A DNA stretch of 64,000 bases from Schistocephalus solidus (taxonomy: Eukaryota > Platyhelminthes > Cestoda > Diphyllobothriidea > Diphyllobothriidae): positions 124,001 to 188,000 of the forward strand of contig WEDG01003327.1 in NCBI GenBank assembly GCA_017591395.1, read 5' to 3'. Both the position numbers and the translations under genes were made by a program. Shown here one piece after another: positions 23,325 through 33,769 of the stretch; positions within the stretch are counted from its first letter, which is position 1, and each line of letters opens with the position of its first letter. The notes beneath the pieces are model-generated. The model had not been told where the DNA came from and ran no database searches. It saw only the letters and a program-made list of their open reading frames with translations.

Positions 23325-23492
23325 ATGACCCGTGAACTGCTCGAGTTTTGGTTCTCCGGTCCGCAGTCGATTAATAAGATAATTGACCTCGCGGCTCCCT
23401 ATTCTGCGCTTAGACATTGCCTAGGCAGAGTAATTAGCCACGCGGGGAAGATGTCGTTGGCAGGCCAAACTGTCAAAAATGGAGAACGGTGA
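23325..23492 (+). pseudogene. Penelope-like element, GIY-YIG C-terminal fragment
   Basis: A 55-codon plus-strand frame reading TRELLEFWFSGPQSINKIID, then APYSALRHCLGRVISHAG. It is the C-terminal tail of the PLE nuclease, related to RDLLESW at about 55585 (-) and YINKCND at about 17280 (-). Only the tail remains. A local duplication GATCATAAGATCAT (23275-23310) sits at its upstream edge, and a small rearrangement probably joined it to the oppositely oriented hammerhead block. Confidence 0.7.
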
Positions 23493-24445
23493 TGACATTT
23501 GCACAATCAACGACGCGGACGCGGACTTACGATCATTCATCGCATCCTGTACAACCACCAACAATGAAGCCGAGATCTGCTATTTGGATTAGACTCGCAG
23601 CTGCATGGCAATTGCATCCCAAAATACTGACCCCCTGGTGCTTTCACCCCTCTTATCCCGCGACTGTCTTGGATGATGGGGTCAAGCGATAATCCTAAAT
23701 GTTAGACCATTAAACTTTCATGTTCGAGGCATCGCTTCTTCTTCTCGGGAGTGATCTTAAGCAGCAGCACCTCTGACCAATTTGGTGGCTGCTGTCATCG
23801 AACGGGATACCAAACTCACATTCGGCATTTGAATTCTAAAAGTACAGCACCTTTCTCCATCCACTATCATTTTCTGTTGTAATATATGATACTAGGTTCT
23901 GGACTGAATCTGAGAGGTAAGGCGAATACATATTTTAGTATTTGTCTTCATACATAGGCTTTGTTGTTTGAGGCGATAGAGCAGGAAACTTGGTTTTTTT
24001 TTCTCCAATAATTTGTTAGGGCCTGTCTACAGGTTCCAGTAAGGACCGCATTTGATGGCATACAATTAGTTAATATAGCCATTGTACCTTTGCCCTTTAC
24101 CTGTCCGATGCTTTTGTTAAAGGACAGTTATTGCCAGCCACCTCAAATTCTAATTTCTACCATTTATAAGTTGACAGCTGATATAAGCACCAGCCGATCT
24201 GAAATAGGATAAATGAAAACTAAACGAAATTTCTGACAGCCTATGCCTGCGTAAGTTAAACTGTAACGTGAAACTACGGACATTCTGGCCACATGGTAGG
24301 AAGTTATATGTGCTAAACAAAATGATTCGCGTTGTGATTTGGAAACAGAGAAAAAAATTGTTACTTTTGGGAAAATACCTCCATTTGACTTTTATTTTGT
24401 TGAACTAAACGTAAAATTACCTACAGTAAATAAAGCACTAACGTC
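23493..24445. other. Unassigned sequence
   Basis: A GC-richer patch (23500-23700) of unknown origin, then AT-rich sequence. No gene seen. Confidence 0.35.
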
Positions 24446-24449
24446 AGTC

Positions 24450-24648
24450 ACCCTAAGATATTATGGTAACAAGTCGTGGTTAGGTTAAAAAATATATTGA
24501 AACCCAAAAAAAGGTTGCGCAGGCAGATAAAATTTCTGGCAAAGACGAGGGAGACTGGAATGGCCATTTCTGATTCATAAGCCGTCACCAGCCCGCCATA
24601 GTCAATCCCAGAAGTGCAACACCCAAGGCTCAATACCGCAACCTGTTG
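24450..24648 (-). repeat. tRNA-derived SINE, inverted copy
   Basis: The minus strand begins with a B-box-like GGTATTGAGCC and continues GTGTTGCACTTCTGGG, GACGGCTTATGAATCAGAAA, GGCCATTCCAGTCTCC. The same body occurs at 24720-24770 (+) and 60110-60175 (+). The 5' A-box half is missing where it meets the opposite copy. Confidence 0.65.
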
Positions 24649-24649
24649 A

Positions 24650-24880
24650 GAAATGGCTAGAGTGTTGGACTTCTGACCAACGGGTTGCGGGTTCGAGGCT
24701 CGGGTGGTTAGATATGACTAGCCACTGACGGCTAATTAGTCAAAAATTGCCATTCCAAGCCCCCTGGTTCTTGTTGGTTTTGTTCTACTGCCTATACTAC
24801 TGGACGCTGTGTGGCTTTTGGCGAGGCTCGACAATGAGCCTCATGGCAAGAGGGAACGCGTGAGTTACGTTAAAGATCGG
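24650..24880 (+). repeat. tRNA-derived SINE with A and B boxes
   Basis: The head reads TGGCTAGAGTGTTGGACTTC (A-box region), an anticodon-arm-like GTTGG/CCAAC hairpin and GGTTCGAGGCT (B box). A body with GACGGCTAATTAGTC and TTGCCATTCCA matches the minus copy to its left. The two copies are head to head. It is not an intact tRNA gene: no acceptor stem closes it. Confidence 0.65.
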
Positions 24881-24889
24881 TGATCGTTC

Positions 24890-26820
24890 GAAACCGAACA
24901 TATAGGTTTCCTTAAATTTGAAGAGTCATTAATAACAGTCTACTAAATAACTTATATAATTGAGTGTCCCGGCTTAGTTAAAATAGACTTATCTTCACTG
25001 GATTTCATATTTGTTTCTTTGATCACGCTAGCAATAGACAGAATATGAAAGCCTTCACAAAATTTGCTTTACCTGATTAATTGAACAACCATAAGTGCCG
25101 CTGAGAATAAACAGTATCTAAATACAGAAGTATTTTCTCAGAAGTGCCACTGGTATGTTTTCAGGTAAATCAGAGTTCAATTAGCCATTATGTTCTGCTC
25201 TTAACGCGAACATCTACGGAAAGGTTTATTGAAATTTGAAAGTTTACAAGAAAGCTTGAAGTTTCAAAATGAAATTTTTAAGTTTTTAACCAATTTCTCA
25301 AACATGCAATAAATGAACACTGGTCTTGTATTTAGAAAACATTAGTAATATAATAGGGAGATGATTTTGCCTATTCCGTCAAAAAGCCGGTGAGGAAACA
25401 CTTTCATTATCTTTGAAGGATATTCAGCTTTAGAGGAGGCAATAAATACTTGGTACCAGGAAGGCAGAGTATAATTACACTTCATACTTTGCAGTAAGTT
25501 CTCAAGAAATACCTTTCTAATCCTAACTCATTTTGATAATGCATTATACTACGGGCATCCAAATTCTATCAATGCAGCTACCAGGGCAGTATTTTAGGTG
25601 TTATTTTCCCCTGCTGTAAAGAACTGAGCAGATATTAACATACTCAATCCTAACTGAAATTTCGGTTGTGAACATTAGTAAATCCGGCGTTTCACCAAGT
25701 ACACCTCTAGGCATATTTGGGTCAAGCCAAATGTCTAGGCCACCGAGTTATAATTGGGTGAGCATACGGTAAATTTTTCCAAACCATCCATAGCACCAAT
25801 CAGATGTGGCTTTAAAGGCAGTGCCAATAAAACTTTCAGCCTAGAAATGACAGTCCCACAAAACATGGCTCACTCAAATGCGTAAACAATATCTAGAACG
25901 CCCCAATCCATTTTTTTTCCGGAGCTAAAAAAGGTCTACAATAAGTGTTTAAAATGAGAAAAACTTAAATAATTGTTAGAGTTAGCAGAATTTATAGTTT
26001 TATCCTAGATTAAAATCCCAACTGGTTTTGATGGCTGGTCAGCAGAAGACTATCTTAGACGAGGGAAAATAAAGCTGCTCATTTTTTGCAAGTAGGAATA
26101 TTCAGTTGAGAACTTAGACATACCTTTCAATGTGTTTTTCAAACAAATCCACAAGATACATCTTCAACCATACCTGCCAAATATAATTTGGACAGAAATA
26201 GCGTGAGCATTTTCACGAACCCATGAATCACCAGCCTACCAACTCAACCAGCGTTTCATCCCGATCCCCTACACATCCCGCTTAGTCCAACATGGAGGCC
26301 CTGATCTAAAATGCCTGACTGCCTCTTACATAACACTGACTGACTTGATAATCTATCGTCTACGATCTTCAAAGTAACTGCTGCAACCTTGATCTAATCA
26401 TTTCTAAAACTCTCAGAAGAAAAAGTCAAAAAATAATTTTCACCAAGTGACAAGCTTCAATGTGAACTCCAGTCAGTTCGTACAGCGTGGCAGGCTTGCT
26501 ATAAAAACCCGAACATTTCCAGATAATCCATGTAATTTAGATTTAAAAAATAAGCAAACATCAATGCAGACATCGAGCCGTACTTTGACTAAAATGAAAT
26601 TTTTAAAATTCTATTAAGGCCCCTTAAACTTGGCAAACAAATCCAACTAACCGTCCTAATCAGAATAACTGATATAAAGCTGTGTGTAGCTATGATTAAG
26701 GTTCCCACAATCTCACATTAAACCTTGCAAAATAGCTTACTGATATACAGTTTACCCCGTCATAACATTAAAAACTTACCTGAACTCCGTTTAATCAAAA
26801 CATGCTCTATCCTGAAATCT
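24890..26820. other. Unassigned AT-rich intronic sequence
   Basis: Nothing recognised on either strand. Confidence 0.4.
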
Positions 26821-26829
26821 TGAATCATT

Positions 26830-27040
26830 TAATCCTTCGCGCATCTTCCCCCCTTTTCTACATCCGCAGAACAGCCTTGGCCTGTCTAATCAGCCTCCCG
26901 ACCTGTTCTTTGCCAAATTTTCTGAGACCGGCACGGACGCATAACTCGATTGTTCGCTTGGCTGCTTCGAAGCCTTGTCGCAGTGCTTAGCGAAAAGCTC
27001 GAGCGAAAGCGCTTTTCTTGGGAACGGGCTTAGGAGTGAT
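26830..27040 (-). other. Coding-like island of unknown origin
   Basis: A minus-strand frame with higher GC reads LRQGFEAAKRTIELCVRAGL, then FGKEQVGRLIRQAKAVLRM before a stop; a helical, basic peptide. An upstream in-frame stop separates it from PKPVPKKSAFARAFR. No splice pair or family is recognised. It may be an element remnant, a processed pseudogene or chance. Confidence 0.25.
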
Positions 27041-29250
27041 TATGATGGTCATAAGGCAAGAATTTCGTGAAGAAGATGTCCTTATATGTGCCCAATGAGC
27101 CAGAAATCCTTTTTCCGAGTGAAACGCATGCTCGTGTAGTTTTATCCGCTGTTGTTTGAGATATGTATGCTAAAGCTCAAGGTACTCAAATCGTAGCATG
27201 TTCTTTTACAGGGTCTAAAAGACTAGAGCGGAACAGTACAACTGTTGTAGTGATTCCATTTTATACGACAATTGTAGTGTTTAATTAACCAAGCACGCCT
27301 CGATTTCACAACAAGTTGTGTAATTAAAGGAGGCTCTAACAGTCCTGGAAAATGCTGTGCGAAGGAGTGCTAAATAATAGGGCAAGGTCATTCACCTTAT
27401 TTGTGACTGAAAATAAAACTCCCTTAACATCGAAGGAACAAAAAGTTGCGCAGACATGAGGGTTGAATTGTTGGAGAGTAAACTCGCCTCTCTCTCCGAG
27501 CTTATCGTTCTTATAGGTGCTGAAGACAACTGCGTCGCAACTGTACACTAGCTCCTGTTATTCTCAATACTCTACAGGTAACTTGCACCAAGCTAGAACT
27601 CAAAGGAACTTTCACCGCATTATGCTACATTGATCATAAGTCCTACCTAACTACCCGCTTAGCGTAAAATTATGGTAGGAACATCATAAATTTGTGATTA
27701 ATTTAGTTCTAAGTTCTGGCTTAGGTGTTTTACGAGCCGTGTTCTTGGGGAAGCAAAGGAGAATTGCGCAAGCCTGTTATAAGCAGTTGTTAAGAATAAA
27801 AATCTAGATGATTGGGATACAAACACCTTTCACCACATCAGGTGCCTGATTATCACAGCAACATTTTTGCCCAGCATTTTAGCAGCTACTTTGAACATGG
27901 AGAAAGTCTGAGCCAAATACATCAACCAATTTACAATGATAAAATATTGGAATACTAAGCGCTACTAGTTAAAACCAGTGTTGTATCCCTTTTGAACAAA
28001 GAAAGAACTTCGGGTCGTCTTCGGTGTGAATAAATATGCAATCAGGTAAGTATACGGACTGTTTATGCTTTTCTCTAGCTTATTTGACGCAAGTCAGAAA
28101 AACACTAAAGAGGATAATTGACGGGCATTAAAAACAGAAGAGCTTAGATCAGATAGGTGGCACGAGCGATTTGCGTGAAGCATAATACCGACGATAATAA
28201 TGCACTGATACAGCAAATCGAATAACCACGTACCCACCTACCAGACAGGGCTGAAGTTCCAAGTGAATGCATATAAATTAACACGGGGTTTTTTCGATTA
28301 ACCATACTACAAGCCGAATGCGTGAACCATCTCCAAAGGGAGAATAATTAAGTAATATGCCTGTCCCAATGGATTACATATGTCTGCTGGAAATTATTGC
28401 TGCATTGGTTAAAAACTCGTACCTGAATTTTAACCTCGGTGTCGCGTTTTAAGCAAAAGGAAGAGGAATGAGCTAGTTGGCTTCAAAGTGATGATTAATA
28501 CCTTTTTATTTTAAACATTCCGAGTTCTTACTTCTGTACCGTTTGCAAAGTTCATGTAGCATAGACTTTCAATCAGGCAATAATAAATCTTTCGTGTTTC
28601 CATATAAAAGCCTTCTGATATTCTCAAGTGATTTCTGTTGATGAGGTAAACCTCCTTAGGCTAATGCATCCAACTCGAGCGAGGCAGGGGAGATTTTGAG
28701 GGTAAGTCCTGCATTCTTGACAGTCGTAAACCAGCCCTAACTCAAGCCCCCATTAAGTTAACCTGGGTTTAAACCAATTCCACTAATCGTAGGGTTGAAG
28801 TCAAAAATATGAAATCGCATGCATTTTTGAAGGCCGAATAAAGACTGGCATCAATATGGACATAAATATAAAGATGTTAAAAATGTCTGTCGAGAAGTCC
28901 TTGGGTCGTGTACGTAGCTTGGGGATAAAATGGAAGCGTAGAGTAACGTTTTCCTAATCCAATGCGGCTGTACATGTCTGGTAGGAGATTATTAAAATGG
29001 GGTAAGGCATTTTCAACTATTCAGCTCATTAAGACCTCACAAGTGTATTACTTTAGCTCCCTTGACTGAGATGCAATAGGTATGCCAAAACTCAATATGA
29101 GTGGTACGCATCTACAGAACGTATTTGAGAATATTAGAGGGATTCCGCATGGAAACAGGAAAAATGATAGTAATACCGTATTGGAAATATACACAACATG
29201 TACTTTGAAAACTATAATGAGGTAAGAGCACAGATAGTTTTGAGATACAG
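27041..29250. other. Unassigned AT-rich intronic sequence
   Basis: Short frames only; nothing recognised. Confidence 0.4.
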
Positions 29251-29256
29251 AGGTAT

Positions 29257-29760
29257 TACGAAGATCAGTTGACGAGCATACGCGTCCTTTCGATACATTC
29301 TCATCAGGCCAGTACATTTATATGGGAACGGGGTACAGGTTAAAATATGCAATCAATAATGTTCGTCTTGTTATATAAGTGAGTCATGTGAGTAGGCGGG
29401 GCGGTGGGGATAAGAAACAGTTGGGTAAGCGGCCGTTAGGGCTTGGTGGAACAGTTCACGGGCAAGGGGGAGGGAGGGATCATGGAGGGTGCGAGGCCAA
29501 CGACGGCTTACCTACATGCACTCCGCGCCCTCACCTCTCCCTCCCCCCATTCCCCCGTGAACGGCTCTACCACACCCTCACGGCCGCTTAACCAGCTGTC
29601 TCATTTCGCCCTCCCCCCTGTTCACATGACTAACTTGTAAAACAACACGAACATTATTGATTGCATGTTTTTACCTGTACCCTGTTCCCATATAGGTGTA
29701 CAGGCCCGATGAGAATTTATCGAAAGCACGCGTATGCTTGCCAGCTGGTCTTCTGAACCC
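29257..29760. repeat. Foldback element, ~240-bp inverted arms
   Basis: The left arm (29257-29498) and right arm (29518-29760) are reverse complements at roughly 80-85 percent, with about 20 bp between them. Paired blocks from the outside in: CTTTCGATACATTCTCATC with GATGAGAATTTATCGAAAG; TATATGGGAACGGGGTACAG with CTGTACCCTGTTCCCATATA; GCAATCAATAATGTTCG with CGAACATTATTGATTGC; AAGCGGCCGT with ACGGCCGCTT; GTTCACGGG with CCCGTGAAC. Inner parts are GC-rich, outer parts AT-rich. A single arm recurs at 10957-11260. No transposase is visible; a foldback/MITE-type element is inferred. Confidence 0.85.
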
Positions 29761-29769
29761 TTTTATGGG

Positions 29770-31345
29770 GATTTTCGCAACATAAAGATATTAATCAACA
29801 ATTGAAAGCCAAGTAGCCCATTAATCTACGTTTTGTTTAAAAAAACGACGAGGCTAAAATTAGGGCACTAGTCTTTAGCGAGTGCAGGAATGCTTTTCAA
29901 CAGACATCCATAATAAGTTGTGACATGCATTTTGCTTAATTATTCCGCCTCTCCGACGGAGGTTTGGTCTAGAGTATGGTCACTGAAAAACCCTGTGCTG
30001 CTTTACACGCATTCACTTGGAATCACTGACTGGCAGGTGAATTGCACTGCCAGATAGCATTTTTATTGGTTGATAGAGTGCGTTGGCTAGACCGCATTCT
30101 GCTTGCGTGAGGTTTGAACCATTATCACTTGCGTGTGGTGTGCGCTGGATGAATACTTAGGCCACGTCAGTCACTGTACACAGTCTCATCCCCCATGCAC
30201 TTGAACCGTACCTGGAATCAACTATTCGACTTCAACTATGGTTCATGAATTATATAGTCTGCTGCATTTGTGGTGTGCTTGAATTTCTCCAATTGGGTTC
30301 TCAGATAATTTCATAAATACTGTACATGCATTATCTAAAACAAGTGAATGGGCTAAATAGTTGTATTAAGCAGTACTTTTCCTTATGCCAGAACACCAGT
30401 GACTCCCAGAGTTCAATATACTTAGCTGATTTTTTTAATGACACACTCAGAACATAGAGCTGTGTTTATTTTAATCTGACCCAAGCTAGGTGATACGACC
30501 TTTAACTAGTAAATCTTTTTTATTACATCGGGATTTCAACTTTCTACTGTCGCCGACATACATGGTATAGACCTTCATCGCAGATTTGGCAGCAAATTAA
30601 ATTTTACAGTACAGGTACCTGAGGTGGCGAACGGTTTCAGGTGTTTTTGACTTTGACAGTGAACATGTAGGCGTTTCTTCCTTTTAATACATCCTTTTCC
30701 CATGACACTTAAAGCTAAATTTGGCATTGATCGGGCCTTTTTTGTTGATTCGTCGAGAGTACTTTAAAGGGCCGTCATAGTTTAACTTTAATTAAATACG
30801 AAGGGAGGCCTGTTGTTTACTAATGAGTAATTATTATGATAAATCAAGCAAAATGTAATATTTTGTTAGTGCCCTGATTTTTAGGCAAGATGCTCGTGGA
30901 AGGTATAAGGCCTACAAAGCAATGTAAAACAAAATAATCTCTTTCATTATTGTTTTATATTCCAAAATGACAGACCAGTTAAAATAAATTTTGAATATCT
31001 GAAATGGCGCGGAATAATTTTTCAACAGGTAGTGATAATTATTCTTATTTATTATCGCATCATATACTACTAACGCAACATTTTCTATCTGAGAGTACAT
31101 CGAATATATTCCTCTATTTTCTCTGAATTTTGCTGTCCGTTCTTTTTGTAGGTGACCTGATTTCTTTAATATGAGTTCTAAAACAACTTCCTTAATAGGA
31201 AGCAGTATTTTACCATGTAGGTTGAATGCGCATAACAGTTGTTTCTTGTAGAATGCTTCCATATGTCAGAAGGCCTGTGAATCCCAGACTGTTGGTGCAA
31301 GTAATGAGACCAGTCAAACACACAGGCAGTCCTCATAATTTTCTG
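29770..31345. other. Unassigned sequence
   Basis: Contains a 116-codon minus frame (30912-31262) with AT-driven composition and no recognised motif, next to the truncated end of the gypsy element. Not called as a gene. Confidence 0.35.
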
Positions 31346-31348
31346 ACT

Positions 31349-32467
31349 TTATATTATTTTACGTAGGAAGAAGAGCTGTGAGTTCTTATCTAAACAAAGG
31401 CATTCACCACTAAATGTTTTTTTGTACTCTTTGGATTTCAATAACTTTTTTTCCAGACGCAGTTGGAAGCCATAGTTCTGAATCCGACTGAGTACAGTCT
31501 CCAGGCGTTGCAACAATGCATCTGAATTCAAGCTTGTGATTATTCTATCATCCAGGTAGGCAGCGGCTCCTTCAAAGCCCGTCCGCATGGCATCCATGAT
31601 TAGCTGGAAGATGAGGGGAGTGGTATTTTAAACCAAATGGCAAGTGGGAGAACTGGAACAAACGGTGGTGAGGGTTAATAGGCAGAAGCTCCCGGGATTC
31701 TTCGGCTAGCTCGATTTGGAGGGATGCATCAGATAGATCAAGTTTGGCGAAACAAGTTTCACAATTTAGTGTAGTAAAAAGATCTTCCGGCACGGGCAGG
31801 GGATACTGATCTGTGGCATTGAGACCGGTAGAGAAATCAGCACAGATTCGAATTATGACGGTAGCCTTCTTCACGGACCCAATAGGCGCGGCCTATGCGG
31901 AGTAATTAACTGGCTGAAGCACACCAACTCGCTGAAGGCACTCAAGTTCGTGGTCGACCACTGCAAGTGTGGCATAAGATACTGGTCGTTTCGGTTGGAA
32001 CACAGGTTTTGCATTCGGTTGAAGACGTAAAATGAACTTAATCTTGGTGCAGCAACCAAGACCATCTGGGAAAACTGCGGCCAATTTCTCCTGTAGAGTA
32101 AACCTCAACTTTGCAGCCAGCTGATTCGATACGGTGGGACTCAGCTAAGATAACAGCACATTATTGCAAATACGATTAAGTGGAAATTCCAGAAAACCGA
32201 GTTTCTCGATCCAGTCAAGGCAAGTAAGTTAAGGTTGAGGCAGTTATTTAGTCAGCATTTTCCCTTTAATTGAATGCCATCAAAAGAAACCCCACATTCA
32301 AGTTCACTCGTGAGCCGGGGAATTCCTCTTGAAACATTTAAAGGCCTTCTTCTTCGATTTGATAATCGGAGGCCATTCAATCATGTATCAAGTACGCTTG
32401 GAGGTGAGTGAGATGTCTGAGGCCGTATGCAGCTGGAGACATACTGGTTTGCCATTGATAATAACCG
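31349..32467 (-). pseudogene. Gypsy protease remnant and reverse transcriptase (partial)
   Basis: The protease remnant at about 32460-32385 reads VCLQLHTASDISLTSK, with His where the catalytic Asp of the DTA/DSG box belongs. The RT follows in broken frames. FILRLQPNAKPVFQPKRPV lies at about 32040-31985. VIIRICADFSTGLNATDQYP (about 31860-31800) and CFAKLDLSDASLQIEL (about 31755-31710) are the fingers and motif A. FSHLPFGLK (about 31640) comes next, and the YLDD catalytic box sits in AAAYLDDRIITS (about 31560). Coding ends at SGECLCLDKN, the start of the connection region. It is related to Ty3/gypsy pol. Confidence 0.82.
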
Positions 32468-33330
32468 TCACCGTGCCTCAAGCCCAGTCTTGAACGTGGC
32501 CAGAATGGGACGCCTTATCCTCCTATTGCATACCTTTGATGTGGAGGGTTGGCCTGCTGAACAGCAATCTTCCTTGTGCCCTCGCTTGTGGCATTGCTGA
32601 CAAACTTGCTTCTTGAATGGACAGAAGCGAACGAAATGCCAATCAACACATTGGCAATATGTTGTTGGTGGTTTTCTGGGGGTCGATTCTTGGGACTTGT
32701 GCAGTGAAATCGGCTTTGTGTGGGTCATGGCATGAACAGTGGTGGCAGCGAGTGCGTAACTGACAGAATCATATTTAGGATTTTTTAGCCGCTGATATTC
32801 GGCAGACAATTTTTTGTAGGGTAGAGTCGGGTCCTGTTAAATTTTGCTGAGCAGATGGTTTCTGAATTTAGCATCGCGGGGCGACTGAAGAGTGCACACG
32901 AAGATGCGGCACTTCAATTGATTTTCTGTCATCGTTCGCGGCCTAAACGTTTCACACGCGTGGTTGAAAATACTGGCGAGCGTCAGATAAATCGTAGGTC
33001 TGGTTCTCCACCAGTTTGAGACACTGGTATCGGATATTGAACAGTGAGGACTTCTCGTCGAAAATATCTGGCAAATTCAACGCGAAAAATATCTTTGCAT
33101 CGCTTAACCCAGGAATCGAAAGTCACACCAGAATCGGGATCATAAATAAATTCAATGATGCAAGCAGCAACTGCGTCCGCTGACGTGGACTGTTTCCCAG
33201 AAGATTCTGGATCGGAAAAATGCAATCTGAATTGTTGCATCATGGATTTTATCAACTTTAAGTGGGCTGCCCCGAGCTGAGCCTGTTGTTGCTGCAGGAT
33301 AGACATTAATTGCTTCGCGGAAATAGACAT
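32468..33330 (-). pseudogene. Gypsy gag with zinc knuckles (broken)
   Basis: It starts at an ATG (33330) 14 bases after the primer-binding region, MSISAKQLMSILQQQQAQLG, a coiled Gln-rich opening. A capsid-like FDSWVKRCKDIFRVEF follows (about 33110). The frame breaks near 33000 and continues in another frame with TENQLKCRIFVCTLQSPRDA (about 32920-32870) and KLSAEYQRLKN. Two Cys-rich knuckles follow: CQCVDWHFVRFC (imperfect) and CQQCHKRGHKEDC (about 32610-32570; CX2C-X4-H-X4-C). The product would package element RNA. Earlier in-frame sequence (to 33420) lies within the LTR and is not gag. Confidence 0.78.
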
Positions 33331-33351
33331 AGTGAGTTCTGCGTCGCCAAT

Positions 33352-33766
33352 TGTTATGATCTTGCCTCTAGCTTGATGTTCGCCGCCCAACAACTTGATC
33401 GAATCCCCAAAGGAGAACACAACAGCAAGGGCGGAAGAGTAGAAGTCTGTTGATATCTTATTACAGCGTATTTAAGGCACAAAAGAGCGGACGAGTATTT
33501 ACAAGGTTGGGCTGTAATTGGACCAATCGGAGGGTGTCCTTGAGGGGTTAGCATCGCGACTGGCCTTCTGAAATATCCCTGTCGGCCGCTTGCGCGATAT
33601 CACAATGCGCACGGCCTATGGGTGGATCGATAGTGCAGCATGGGAAGAGTCGGCATGGCAGTGAGTGAGCAAATCGGTTCGGATGGCTCCTCCTAACCAT
33701 GACAACCATTGAGCTAGAAGAGGCGTTAACAGTCTCACTATCATCTTCGGCCACTACTCCTTTACA
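33352..33766 (-). repeat. 5' LTR of the gypsy element
   Basis: Boundaries are inferred from TGTAAAGG at 33766 and ATAACA at 33352, which give TG...CA ends around 415 bp directly before TTGGCGACGC. Inside are CCAAT-like GATTGGTCCAATT and TATA-like TTAAATACG. The partner LTR is not in the window, so the ends are not proven. Confidence 0.55.
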
Positions 33767-33769
33767 GAA

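Larger units (their letters stand above)
31349..33766 (-). mobile_element. Truncated Ty3/gypsy LTR retrotransposon
   Basis: Minus-strand order: 5' LTR (33766-33352), primer-binding-like TGGCGACGCAGAACTC, gag with zinc knuckles, protease remnant, reverse transcriptase. It stops just after the RT palm; RNase H, integrase and 3' LTR are absent. Several frame breaks show it is inactive. Confidence 0.82.

Noticed and set aside
24655..24715. tRNA gene
   Set aside because: A and B boxes and an anticodon-like hairpin are present, but there is no closing acceptor stem and the segment continues into a SINE body shared with other copies.
29379..29640. Two overlapping GC-rich plus-strand frames
   Set aside because: They cross both arms and the centre of the foldback palindrome, so they are structural by-products.
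30912..31262. 116-codon minus-strand frame next to the gypsy remnant
   Set aside because: Does not resemble RNase H or integrase and has no recognised motif; probably chance in AT-rich DNA.
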